A stretch of DNA of 64,000 nt from Scalesia atractyloides (Eukaryota; Streptophyta; Magnoliopsida; Asterales; Asteraceae). The position numbers were made by a program, and so were the translations under genes. The stretch lies in the NCBI GenBank assembly GCA_947069175.1, contig CAMTDV010000017.1, positions 53,329,137 through 53,393,136 of the forward strand, in the 5' to 3' direction. This document shows, piece after piece, positions 1-10,770 of the stretch. The notes beneath the pieces are model-generated. The model saw only the letters and a program-made list of their open reading frames with translations, was not told the origin of the DNA and ran no database searches. Within the stretch, counting starts at the first letter, position 1; each line of letters begins with the position of its first letter.

Positions 1-624
1 GTGTGCTATATTAAATTATATATGTTATGTCTAGGAGGAATCCTAGAGCACGTCATGGTTACATAACACTAATAAGGGCCAACGGTGCAAGGTTGGTGTC
101 CTTAGCCTTTAAAAACGTGTTAAACGGGAGTTTCCGTTTAACAGCGCATTAAACGTTTAACTATGATTATTAGGCCAATGGTGGGACCATTTAAGATTCG
201 GAGTTCACGGAACATCTTAGTTATGCGCCATAAAACATGACATAAGATTTGAAGCAAATCGTAGCTCGGGCACGCAAAATGAGGCAGTTTCCCGGTTAGG
301 GAAACGCCTTCGTTTTGAGAGCAACAAAAGACAACCAAACATGCAAGGAACAGCCAATCAAGCTTAAACTACCCTAATACGAGGCCATTATGAATAAACG
401 TAACCGTGTTCGGGTTTCGAGACGGTTATGCACGGTTTTTTAAACTGAGTCTTTTAACACTAAAAACGCGAAAAAGGAGCCGTTTTGCAAATCGGGGACA
501 CGTATGGGACCCGAAAACGAACCTAAACACAAAGACAAAGATAAACGTCATCTTTTTAACGCAAAAAAGGTAGCACGACAAAGCAGGGGGTGGGGTGGGG
601 GCACCCCACCTTGCGACCGCCCCC

Positions 625-642
625 TTATTATATAAAAAAATG
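625..642 (+). promoter_or_regulatory. Likely TATA box of element A LTR
   Basis: An AT-rich TTATTATATAAA stretch follows a GC-rich segment and is kept at the matching place in the 3' LTR (about 21070-21082). Position and sequence fit the RNA polymerase II promoter of an LTR. The start site is not visible. Confidence 0.45.
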
Positions 643-2569
643 TTAATTTTTCTTCATCTTGCAACCAAATTTTGCTCTCAAGCATCAAAAACAAAGCAGC
701 TCATCATCTTAGTTCAGCAAAATTGAAGGTATTTTTCAAGTTTTGTAAGGTTTTGATGAAGATTTCTTGTATAAACATGAACTAGACTAGGAAAACCCTT
801 TCTAATCCATGCCAATGGATGGTTTAAACCTGGTTCTTGGTTAAATAAGAATACATCAGGGGATTCCGTGATGTTATATGGTAGCCAAGATCACAAAACT
901 TCGGCTTTTGATACCCTAATTGACCCATAATCGACCAAAAGCGATTAACAAAGTTATTAACCGAAAAACAGTGAAACGAGGATTAATTGACATGGGTTAT
1001 GGCATGTTTAAATTGTGCTTGATGTGTAGCTACTAAATATAGCACCCACACACTTCTGGACTCAAGAGAAACGCACGGGAACGGAGCTTGCGCTAGGTAT
1101 AACACCCGAACCCTTCGGCTAGTTTAGGCAGAATGTTGTTTGGACTATAACTTGGTCCGTGATGCTTGGATTGAGCTGAAAATTGGTGTGGTGATGTAGG
1201 GTATTAACAGGAATGTCAACCTAAAATTTTAGAAGTTATGGAATTTTCTATGATTTTTTGGCAAATTTTAGACTGTTTTACCCTAAGAAATTCAGGGAAA
1301 ATCCCAAACGGAGTCGATAAATCACCAAATTTTACATGAACACTAGGAAACATATAGGGAACATTCTGGGAAGTTTGGGTGTCCATTGTTTGGATTTTGA
1401 TTCGGATTAAACATCCGCGTTTTTGGGAGTTTCCGGTAGCCGGAAACACACGGAAACGAAATCGGAAAAATCCCAAATTTTTACAGGGAGTTCCTAGACA
1501 TATAAGGGACTTTCTAGATTATTTTGGGAATTTTAAACATCAGATGATAAGCAATATAAATTATTCGGTTAAATAAATTCCCAAATTATTTATTTGAGGA
1601 GTTAAAATGGCTAAATAAATTCCCAAATTATTTTTCTCATAATCTATATGTTTTTACTGAATTGTATAAATATTTTCAGATTTTTATCAAACTTATATGT
1701 TAAAGGGGAATTTACGAAGTTAAAAACACTTTATTTTAAAATAGTTTCGGCAGTTTACCGTGTACGAACCTGACGGAACCGGTAACTGACCGAACCCGAC
1801 GTTTACTATAGTTGGAACACCAGGAATATTCTGGGAGATTCCAGGGTCGTTAGGACACTAGGGGTGTGTCCCATACGAGTTCGGGAGAATCCCCGACGGC
1901 GAAAACGGAAACTCAATTTTGGGCAACCTAGACTCCCCAAACACCCAAACTTCCTTAATGAAAAGTTAATCTTTCTTAAATGACGACATGTTGATACTAT
2001 TGGTATTCCCATACCATTATCTGAATGTGTCAAACAACTGACTTTGGCTGGCACGCGAACCGGTGCCCAGAAGCCAAACTAAAAACTGATACTACCCTGA
2101 CATCCATCACCATACCAGTATCCTATAGGTTCAATCCAGGGTGAAAACTCATAACCAGGTCCAAGTTATAACCATTACCAACTTAGAGGCTGATTTAAGT
2201 CCTTACTTGCGTGCGTGTTATTAAAGATGATCCAGTTGCATAATCACTCCTTGATTGAGGCTACTACCCTCACTGTGAGTTTCACTCCCCCACTTTTAAA
2301 CTGTTTTACTGTTTTCTGGGGTGAATTGCATGTTACAAACTGTGTTAATTGCACCAACTTGTGATGATGAGAATTACCTAACACACGAACTATCCCCAAT
2401 GCAAGTGATAACGTAAGCCGTGGACAGTGGATAGTACTATTGGTCTGACAAACCAAGTTGTCGCCGGACCGGTGTGCCGGCAGCTAGGCATTTGCATGCA
2501 TCCTAAACTATGTTATGTTGTTGGGCATAACTACCCTTGGGGCGTTGGACTGCATGTGACGCGGTCGGT

Positions 2570-2660
2570 GGGCTGAGGTGTCGAAGGTGACACGGCCCGG
2601 TGTGCTGAGGTGTCAAACGTGACACGGCCCGGTGTGCTGAGGTGTCAAACGTGACACGGC
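2570..2660 (+). repeat. Three 32-base tandem units in A LTR
   Basis: Units begin with GCTGAGGTGTC at 2572, 2604 and 2636. Each ends in a GTGTC...GACAC inverted repeat followed by GGCCCGGTGT. The 3' LTR holds two units (22991 and 23023), so copy number changed after insertion. Confidence 0.8.
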
Positions 2661-2969
2661 ATGGTTATTTCGGTCAAGGTTTCACTTGTAAACTTGTGTA
2701 ATTCCATCTGTGATCTGGAATACGGGCAATTAAACTTGTTAACGCATTTTGCTATGAAACAACCAAACCAGTGGAACTCACCAGCTTGGTTAGCTGACCC
2801 TTTTTTTAAATTAACATGCATTTCAGGTAAAACTAAACAGGAATGAGGAACGTTTGTATGGAATTGCTTGAGTAAGCGGACAGTAGCAAAATAAAGGCTG
2901 TAGTGGCTTGTAGTACCGCACTTGAACTAATGGGTTGTAATATGATAGTTTATGTGTGTTTTAACCTAT

Positions 2970-3454
2970 TGTAGGTCCGTTATACTGATTGTTCGGGTCC
3001 TTATTTTGCAAACCTAAGGTAAACGTGCGGAATCCGTTTGCATAAGCGACATTGGATACAAGTTCTTTACTGATTAATCGCCGTTTCATTAATTTGTAAA
3101 CGTTACAGATCCTAGAAACACTTTGACAGAGCTTCGCCTATGTCGTGACAAAATCACTGAATCTTACAATTGAAATGAAAAGACATCTATATATAGGATG
3201 ACAAGTTCGCTTGAACTATGTCATGGACAAGTTCGGGCGAGCTTGTCCTAGCCATGACAAGTTCGGGCGAACTTGTCAAAGGCATGACAGTTCGGGCGAA
3301 CTTGTCCAAGCCATGACAAGTTCGGGCGAACTTGTCCTAGCTATGACAAGTTCGGGCGAACTTGACTCTTTACATACATTAACTTTGACATTTCGCTTCT
3401 AAATACAGACTCTATAGTATACAATGACGTAGGCAACAGACATATGCATCAACA
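2970..3454 (-). repeat. 3' LTR of element D
   Basis: This 485-base LTR matches 13677-14163. It holds about six tandem copies, spaced 28-29 bases, of a GACAAGTTCGGGCGAACTTG unit between 3200 and 3365, and a TATATATA core near 3188-3196 that suits a promoter. Its inner edge abuts a polypurine tract on the minus strand. Confidence 0.9.
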
Positions 3455-3470
3455 GACTCCCCCTTAGATG
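3455..3470 (-). other. Polypurine tract of element D
   Basis: On the minus strand the bases just before the 3' LTR read CTAAGGGGGAGTC, a typical plus-strand primer for an LTR element. The inverted copy at 9540-10134 carries its own version next to a partial LTR. Confidence 0.75.
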
Positions 3471-4907
3471 TTGCCGTAGTCATCATTCTTCAATTAAGTT
3501 CCTGAGTCTTTAACATTTTCTTGATCTTTATTTCTTGAATAACTTTTACTTCCTTGATCTTCATAGCATCTACAATCCTTTTCCTTTTCTTCTTGAGCTT
3601 GTCTTGATAAAACTTTAATCACCATGCTCTCCCTTGCTTTGAGCTTTCTAGAATCTTCAATCAACGTGTTTTATCCAGCTCCCCCTTAAAATCAACTTCC
3701 TGTTTCAAAGTTCCTCTAACATTCAAATAAATATTTCAGATTCAAACTTTGAAATTTCAACACACCAACATTTCAAATTTTAATCATCTTATCAGTTTTA
3801 TACACATCAGTTATTCAAGTCCATATTAATGACCTTGAATATCTGATTCATGTACCAAGTTCAACTTAATGATCTTGGTTAAACGTTTTGACACTAAACT
3901 GACATACTTATTCAAATGTAAGTTTCAACTTAATGAACTTTTAAACTTTTCAGATCAATTTTCAAAAGTTTTTAGATTTTGTTCAGCAACTCTAGACTTT
4001 GAAAATCAGCTTTTTATCATCAGTGGTCGAAACTAAAAAATAATATAAAAATTTTGTTTTTATGCAATCAATATCAAACACTAAGTATGTACAAACATAA
4101 TTTTGTTGAGTTTGTGTTAAAGGATCATATCATTTTTTTGAGACAAATCACAAGTACCATTGACCTCTTCATAACACTTAAGTTTTAAACAAATTTACCT
4201 AGATTGTCGATATGTTTGTCCACTTAAACTTCGACACATTTCTCAATTGTTCCAAGATATCTTAGTTAGAATTTATGAAACTTGACTCAACTATTGTTCC
4301 CATCTCAGAATATACTCTCGTGTCAAGATTCCCTAGATTTCATCTTACAGGTGAATATAGCTTAATTGATATCTGTATCTGGGTTATGCGAGACCTTGAG
4401 AGCTCAGGTTAGTACCACCGTACCGACAGAGAGATGAAGGCTCGACTTATAAGGTAGTGTTCCAAAATGGAATCTTTTTGTACTGCAATTGTAGTATCTT
4501 TCGATATTTTCAATTGAATGCAGTTTTAGGGGGTTTTTGCAAAAGCATTATAGAAGTTCTAGGTCATTGCTTACGCAAAATCAGGAGAACTTGTATAATA
4601 CCCTAGATATCAATCATCTATAAAGACCTCGTATCTCAGAATCAGGCAATCTATCAAACGAAATTTTGGAGTACTAAGTCCATATATCCGAGAGATGTTA
4701 ATCCACAAGTTTAAGCAGTTGTAAAATTTAGTTTATATCCCGGAAACAATTTACTGAACGTGTAAAGCCTATCGACACATCCATAGTAAGACTTGTATAA
4801 ACTTTTAAACTTTACAAATCCTTAGCATACTGTGATAGTCCACTGATGTACTATCATTTCCTTTTATCCACAAAACTCTTTTAGCCTTTTTCAATGTTTT
4901 TGTACTT
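3471..4907 (-). other. Non-coding 3' region of D with a repeated block
   Basis: No open frame of note. Bases 3471-4010 recur inverted at 9540-10060. Bases 4060-4907 recur directly at about 7430-8345, and their last 250 bases again at 10135-10400. The copies differ by scattered substitutions and small indels, so they are old internal duplications or remnants of related elements. Confidence 0.75.
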
Positions 4908-5097
4908 GAAGGTCCATTATACTGATCGTTCGGGTCCTAATTTGGCAAACCTAAGGTAAACGAGCGGAATCCGTTTGCATAGGCGACATTGGATACAAGT
5001 TCTTTACTGGTAAATCACCGTCTCATTAAAGTGTAAACGTTACAGATCCTGGAAACACTTTAACAGAGCTTCGCCTCTGTCGTGACAAAATCTCTTA
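4908..5097 (-). repeat. Truncated extra LTR copy inside D
   Basis: From TGAAGGTCC on, this matches the first 130-190 bases of the D LTRs at 2970 and 13677, then stops. It interrupts the repeated block, whose other copies (near 8340 and 10370) read straight through this point. It shows that a second related element or a recombination event contributed to D. Confidence 0.75.
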
Positions 5098-5099
5098 AT

Positions 5100-6138
5100 C
5101 TTTTTCAGATGTTGCAGAGATCACATCATCTTCCTACATTGTTTTCTCTTGACTTTCAATCTCAGCTGTTGCAGTACTAGGACCAGCTTCAGGTTGAACT
5201 TTTTCAGGCTCTTCCTCATCAATTAACATTGTGTCAACTTTCTTCGGCTTTCACGAGCCTTTCTTTTTCTCCTGAACAACAACTTTCTTGAGGAACCAAT
5301 CACTTCGCTTTTCTTTGAATGTAGATAACCATTCTATCTCAGCATTTTGTTCATTCTCGTCACCCCTATTATCTTTCCTCCACTTATATTCTAGAATGTA
5401 ATTCTAGGACGCAATGGCACCAAACAGAGGTTTTGCAATAGGTGCAGATGATTGCTTCTGAAAAGTGATAAGCTTTTTGACCGTAGTATCATCTAGATGG
5501 CTCAAATACACAATATCATTCTGATCTTTTGCAATCTTCTTGAATTGATTGTCTATCAACATCTGTACGAACCTCGGGTACATCACAAGTCTCTTTGACC
5601 CCATGTTGTTCTCCATATGCGTGAAAACTAGCTTCGAATAATTGAATCTCTTTTTTAAAATCAACATCGTCGCCATGCAGGCCATATAATCTTGCACGTC
5701 GTCCAAACCGGAATTTCTATGACTGAAAGTATGAATGATCACATGCATCAACAACTTGTACGGATTAGGGACAGATCCTTTTTTCAGTGTAGACTCATTC
5801 ACGTGCCCCTTATATCCCATGCGGCAAAAGCAACCTCTAACCATTCGTTCATCTAGCAGCATCGGATCATTAGCTGCGTCATTGAATTCTAGAACTTTGC
5901 GTATATCAGCTTCTGTCACTGTGATCTCTTTGTCTTCATTATCATCACGAACCACAGACTTTATCGTAGTATCATCCTCATTCATTGTTGTAGACATCCA
6001 AAATCTATTAACATGTGATCTATACACCACTGTTTTCTCTGTAATCGCCTTGTGAATCAGAATTCGATGCATAAACTCGAGAATACTTTCGAATGCTTCC
6101 AGAGACGGACAGATAGCTTTATCCAGCGTGATGCACAT
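5100..6138 (-). pseudogene. Env-like (third ORF) protein of Sirevirus-like element D, truncated
   Basis: An open frame of 244 codons runs from 6138 to 5404 on the minus strand; frames rich in Lys, Glu and Pro continue to about 5100 but are broken. It resembles the first third of the env-like frame of element E (59687-61262). Both share a stretch with H-T-F/I, then F-N-Y-S, then a P-R-F block near residues 165-205. No signal peptide or membrane segment is evident, so env-like describes position, not function. Its role in these elements is unknown. It ends at 5404 and is followed by the extra LTR fragment, so its C-terminal half is lost. A cellular gene is unlikely, given the location between LTRs. 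Confidence 0.6.
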
Positions 6139-6224
6139 GTTGTGAAATTTATTAAATGAAGCTCAATATTCTACAAACACGTAAATCGAAACAAAATTAG
6201 ACGAAAATTTTCAATTTTCACAAT

Positions 6225-6520
6225 TTTCTATCAAGTTCGGGTGAACTTGATTGTCAATTTGACATTAAGTTCAGTCGGACTTGTCCATATTATACAAACA
6301 TTACAACTCACAAGTCCGGGCGAACTTGCCATACCAATTTTAAACATTTTTTCACAAGTTCGGGCGAACTTGTTTAAAGTTTATCAAATCATATTCATAC
6401 AAGTCCGGGCGAACTTATAAGGAAATTGTTTTCACAGATTTAATAAGAAGTTCGGGCGAACTTATTGTTTAACATTCAAAACCATCTGAGGACAAGGACA
6501 AGTTCGGGCGAACTTGTCAT
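6225..6520 (-). repeat. Palindrome cluster upstream of env-like frame
   Basis: About seven spaced copies of the ACAAGTTCGGGCGAACTTGT near-palindrome or variants (near 6232, 6268, 6312, 6353, 6399, 6450 and 6499), 35-50 bases apart with unrelated AT-rich spacers. Several copies carry a T-to-C change in one arm. Confidence 0.85.
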
Positions 6521-6839
6521 CTTGTTCACCAAAAACCTGCAAACATATTACATGATGTTCTGATCGAATTAATGACAAGTATGTGATCGTTTGTTTAACA
6601 TGTTTTAAGCCTTAATTTGTTCTTTAAAGTCCTATAACATGTTCAATCGACCATTTCAGATCTAAAACCATTCAAACTCCTACAATTCATGGTCCAAAAT
6701 CAAAACACCTACCATTGCCATGATTAGCAGTGTGCAAATCACCACTAAACACTTTCAAATCAGCAGCACTTCGTCGTATGAATGTCAATTTCAAAATCGC
6801 CTATAATCGCAATTAAGTTCGCTCTATTGTTCTGATAAC

Positions 6840-7020
6840 AAGTGATGAAGTTCGGGCGAACTTGTCTTCTATTTATAGATGACAAGTTCGGGCGAACTTA
6901 TGAAACTAATTAGTTAAAACTAGTAATAAGTCCGGGCGAAGTTGATAACTGTTATCACCTACAAAGCTTTGAACAAGTTCGGTCGGACTTGTTTGCAAGT
7001 CCGGGCGAACTTGATTGATT
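6840..7020 (-). repeat. Second palindrome cluster in D interior
   Basis: Five more copies or variants of the same near-palindrome, starting near 6846, 6883, 6928, 6973 and 6995. The sequence immediately below (6820-6840) resembles an LTR edge plus primer site on the minus strand, with TTATCAGAACAATAG against the usual TGGTATCAGAGC. The cluster may therefore be the remnant of another LTR. Confidence 0.65.
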
Positions 7021-7429
7021 TCAAACCCTAATTTTTTTTAAAAAATTTCAATTTCGACCCTGAACTTTTCAGATTTTACCAGTTTTAACAATCCACTCAG
7101 TTGACCAAGTCCAAGCTTATGACCTTTGTTAACCGATTTGTCTGTCGAGTCCAAGTTATTGACCTCGCTTTGACCCGTTATGAACAAACTGTTGTTTTTT
7201 CTCAAAATCAAGTTTCAATTTAATGAACTTTTAATCGTTTTGGCTTATCAGATTTTACATATTATCTCCCATCTCGTTGTCAATTAGATTTTCACCAGTT
7301 TAGCACCTTACCAGACTTCGAAGATCCGTTCTCCAACATTGGTTTGCTGAAAACAATGTAGAAAAAAATCTTTTTGTATTTTGTAACTTTATGCTAAAAT
7401 ACACTGAAAATCTTTTTGGTTTTAATCTA

Positions 7430-8345
7430 TAAAGCAGATAAACTATGTACAGAACAAAGTAATCTATGTACAAACATATTTACAGACATATTTTTGTGAA
7501 TTCATGTCTAAGGATCATATCATTTGGTTGAGACGTATCACCAGTACCGTTGACCTTTAGATGACTTTAAGTTTTAAACTCGTTTACCTAAATTGTCGAT
7601 ATGTTTGTTCACTTAAACTTAGACACGTTTCTCAATTGTTCCAAGATATGTTAGGTACGAATTATGAAACTTGACTTAACTATGGTTTTCATCTCAGAAT
7701 ATACTCCTGTATCAAGATTCCCTAGATTTCATCTTACAGGTGAATATAGCGTAATTGATATCTTTTTCTGGGTTGATGCGAGACCTTGAGAGCTCAGGTT
7801 AGTACTACCGTACAGACAAAGAGATGAAGGCTCGACTTATAGGTGTGTTCCACTTAAGCAATCTTTTAAGCACTTCAAATGATTAGATCTTCCGATTCTT
7901 TTCAAGCTTTGCATGTAGTTTAGGGGTTTATTGCAAAAGCATTATAGAAGTTCTAGGCTATTGCTTCCGCAAAATCAGAAGAACTTGTATAATACCCCAG
8001 ATATCAACTATCTATAAAGACCTTATATCTCAGAATCAGGCAATCTCTCAAACGAAATTTAGGAGTACTAAGTCCATATATCCGAGAGATGTTAATCCAC
8101 AAGATTAAGCAGTTGTAAAATTTAGTTTATATCTCAGAAACAATTTACAGTAAGACTCGTGTAAAGTTTAGTTTATATCTCAGAAAAATTTAGTTTAAGA
8201 ACGTGTAAAGCCTATCGACACATCCACAGTAAGACTCGTTTATCACTTTTAAACTTTACAATTCTTTAGCATACTGTGATAGTCCACTGATGTACTATCA
8301 TTTCCTTTGTGACAACAAATTCTTTTTGTCTTTTTCAATATTTTT
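7430..8345 (-). repeat. Second copy of the D repeated block
   Basis: Matches 4060-4907 in the same orientation, including the segments around GAGTACTAAGTCC and CACTGATGTACTATC. It is non-coding and contains a local duplication around 8120-8200. From 8345 to about 8480 the sequence is AT-rich with no feature I can name. Confidence 0.8.
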
Positions 8346-8485
8346 GTACTTTTTGAATTTTTTCATATGTTTTTTGTATTTTCTCAAATATTTCACCCCC
8401 TAAAATCAAAAACATATTTTTGTATTTTAGTTTTTAAGAAATACTAATCTAAAAGATATAAACAAACCAATGTGGATCACGTGAA

Positions 8486-9526
8486 CTCGTCGTCCGATCC
8501 GTATTCAACCTCTGCTTCCGCACCTGTCAGCAAATTTTTAATACCGTTAAGCCTCATGAGATATTTAAATCTTGTTAAAGGAAATTATTTGGTATAAAAA
8601 TCAGCTTTTTGTTCATCGGTGTGAATTTTTTCTACTCGCACCAACTTCTTTTCGTAGCAGTCATGAATGAAGTGATAACGAATTTCAATGTGTTTAGTAC
8701 GAGAGTGATGAACAGGATTTTTAGTGATGTCGATTGATGCCTTGTTATCTACATATAAAGGCGTATCAAGAAATTGTAATCCATAGTCCCTCTTCTGTTG
8801 TTGAATCTAGAGGATTTGAGAACAACAGCTGGAAGCAGAAATGTATTCTGCCTCACACGTTGAAAGAGAGACCGTGGTTTGTTTCTTGCATTGCCACGTT
8901 ACTAAGCGTGTTCCAAAGAACTGGCAACTGGCCGTTGTGGATTTAGAATTCAATTTGTCCACCCTGAAATCAGAGTCAGCGTATCTAGTTAGATCAAAAT
9001 TATCGTTCTTTGGATACCACAAGCCGGTGCTTGGACATCCCTTCACGTAACGGAATATTCTTTTGACTATCTGCATGTGTGACACTCGAGGACTGGACTG
9101 ATATCTCGTGCAAAGGCAGGTAGGATACATGACATTTGGGCGAGATGCCGTCAGATACATCAGAGATCCTATCATCGACCGATAGAGCGTATCATCCACT
9201 TTGGTTCAAGTTTCGTCAATGCAAATCCCATGATTCAGTGCCAGCGGAGTCGAAAGCGGTTTCGAGCTATCCATTTCAAACTTCTTGAGAATATCGTGAA
9301 CATACTTTGTTTGATGAATGAATATGCCGTATGGTAACTGATCGACCGGTAATCCGAGGAAGAATTTCATTTCGCCCATAGAAGACATCTCGAATTTCTT
9401 CTTCATGATCTTTTCGAACTCTTTGCAAATACTATCATCCGTTGAACCAAAGATGATATCATCCACATAGATTTGTACGATGATTAGATGGTTTCCGACT
9501 TCCTTGGTAAACAATGTACTATCCAC
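8486..9526 (-). pseudogene. Copia RT C-terminal part and RNase H, element D
   Basis: Translation of the minus strand gives the catalytic half of a Ty1/copia reverse transcriptase, with YVDDIIFGS at residues 20-28 of the first piece and the usual FLGL and HQTKYV blocks. RNase H follows, with YADSDF, a STCEAEY block and the closing KNPVHHSRTKHIEIRYHF block. Stops or shifts occur near 9200, 8806 and 8590. The N-terminal RT, integrase and protease are missing; upstream lies an inverted segment. The YVDDIIFGS form suits plant copia elements. It is not functional. Confidence 0.85.
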
Positions 9527-9539
9527 TGAATTGCTGAAT

Positions 9540-10134
9540 AAAATCTAAAAACTTTTGAAAATTGATCTGAAAAGTTTAAAAGTTCATTAAGTTGAAACTT
9601 GCATTTGAATAAATATGTTAGTTTAGTGTCAAAACGTTTAATCAAGATCATTAAGTTGAACTTGGTACATGAATCATATTTTCAAGGTCATTAATTTGGA
9701 CATGAATAACTGATGGGTTTAAAACTGATACGATGATTAAAATTTGAAATGTTGGTGTTTGAATTTCAAAGTTTTTGAATCTGAAATGTTTATTTGAATG
9801 TTAGAGGAACTTTGAAACAGGAAGTTGATTTTAAGGGGAGCTGGATAAAACACGTTGATTGAAGATTCTAGAAAGCTCAAAGCAAGGGGGAGAATGGTGA
9901 TTAAAGTTTTATCAAGACAAGCTCGAGAAGAAAAGAGAAAAGGACTATAGATGCTATGAAGATCAAGGAAGTTAAAGTTATTCAAGAAATAAAGATCAAG
10001 AAAATGTTAAAGACTCGGGAACTTAATTGAAGAATGATGACTACGGCAACATCCAAGGGGAGTTTGTTGATGCATATGTATGTTGCCTACGTCATTGTAT
10101 AATATCGAGTCTGTATTTAGAAATGAAATTTCAG
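9540..10134 (+). repeat. Inverted copy of D 3' end region and partial LTR
   Basis: This is the reverse complement of 3400-4010: the pre-LTR region, a polypurine tract (AAGGGGAG near 10058) and about 75 bases of LTR starting TTGATGCATATG. With 3400-4010 it forms an inverted repeat with a 5.5 kb interior. It replaces the expected integrase and protease coding DNA, pointing to recombination or a second inserted copy later truncated. Confidence 0.75.
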
Positions 10135-10770
10135 AGTACTAAGTCCATATATCCGAGAGATGTTAATCCACAAGTTTAAGCAGTTGTAAAATTTAGTTTA
10201 TATCCCGGAAACAATTTACTGAACGTGTAAAGCCTATCGACACATCCACAGTAAGACTTGTTTAAACTTTTAAACTTTATAAATCCTCAGCATACTGTAA
10301 TAGTTCACTGATGTACTATCATTTCCTTTTATCCACAAAACTCTTTTTGCCTTTTTCAATGTTTTTGTACTTTTCTTATTTAATATGTTTTTGGATTTTC
10401 TGAAAAAATTTTCTCCCTCTAAAATTCAAAAAAATATTTTTGGAATTTTTTATTTATAGAAAAACATTGACCAACTGATGAGAATCACTTCAATTCTCCA
10501 TCCATTACTGCTTCACATTTATCTTTTAAGCACACTCCCCCTCATGATGACAAAAACTTTGACACTTTTGTGTTTATAACAATTTACTAAACATGAGTTT
10601 TTGTCTTGTTCAACAGTGAGGGTTCTGTGAACCATTTTCAAATTTTCTTCAAAAATTTGTAAAACTTTCAAGTAAACGTTATTGGAATGTATTTTCGAAA
10701 AATTTTCTCCAAAAATTTTAAAAAAAATTGTAAAGTAAACGTTATAGAAATGTAATTAGGCCTTTATATA
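10135..10770 (-). repeat. Third partial copy of D block, then AT-rich DNA
   Basis: Bases 10135-10400 match 4670-4907 and 8060-8340. From 10400 to 10770 the DNA is AT-rich with a short duplicated stretch around AAGTAAACGTTAT; I see no coding sequence. Confidence 0.7.

Larger units (their letters stand above)
1..2969 (+). repeat. 5' LTR of Ty3 element A, first part (cut by window edge)
   Basis: This stretch aligns along its length with 20437-23350, the 3' LTR of the same element; about 100 bases of its start lie outside the window. It breaks off at 2969 where copia element D is inserted and resumes at 14164. A TATA-like stretch lies near 630. Three tandem 32-base units start at 2572, 2604 and 2636, each with the small hairpin GTGTCAAACGTGACAC or a variant; the 3' LTR has only two. 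Short open frames here are interrupted and differ between the two LTRs, so I call no genes. The many differences between the two LTRs mean that A is old. Confidence 0.9.

Noticed and set aside
1216..1576. Small proteins on both strands in the A LTR
   Set aside because: Open frames overlap each other on opposite strands and are not kept in the partner LTR.
3200..3365. CRISPR-like array of palindromic repeats, period 28-29
   Set aside because: Spacers are only a few bases and nearly identical, it sits in an LTR, and all else is plant nuclear DNA.
5404..6138. Host protein-coding gene
   Set aside because: It lies between LTRs of element D and resembles the env-like frame of element E.
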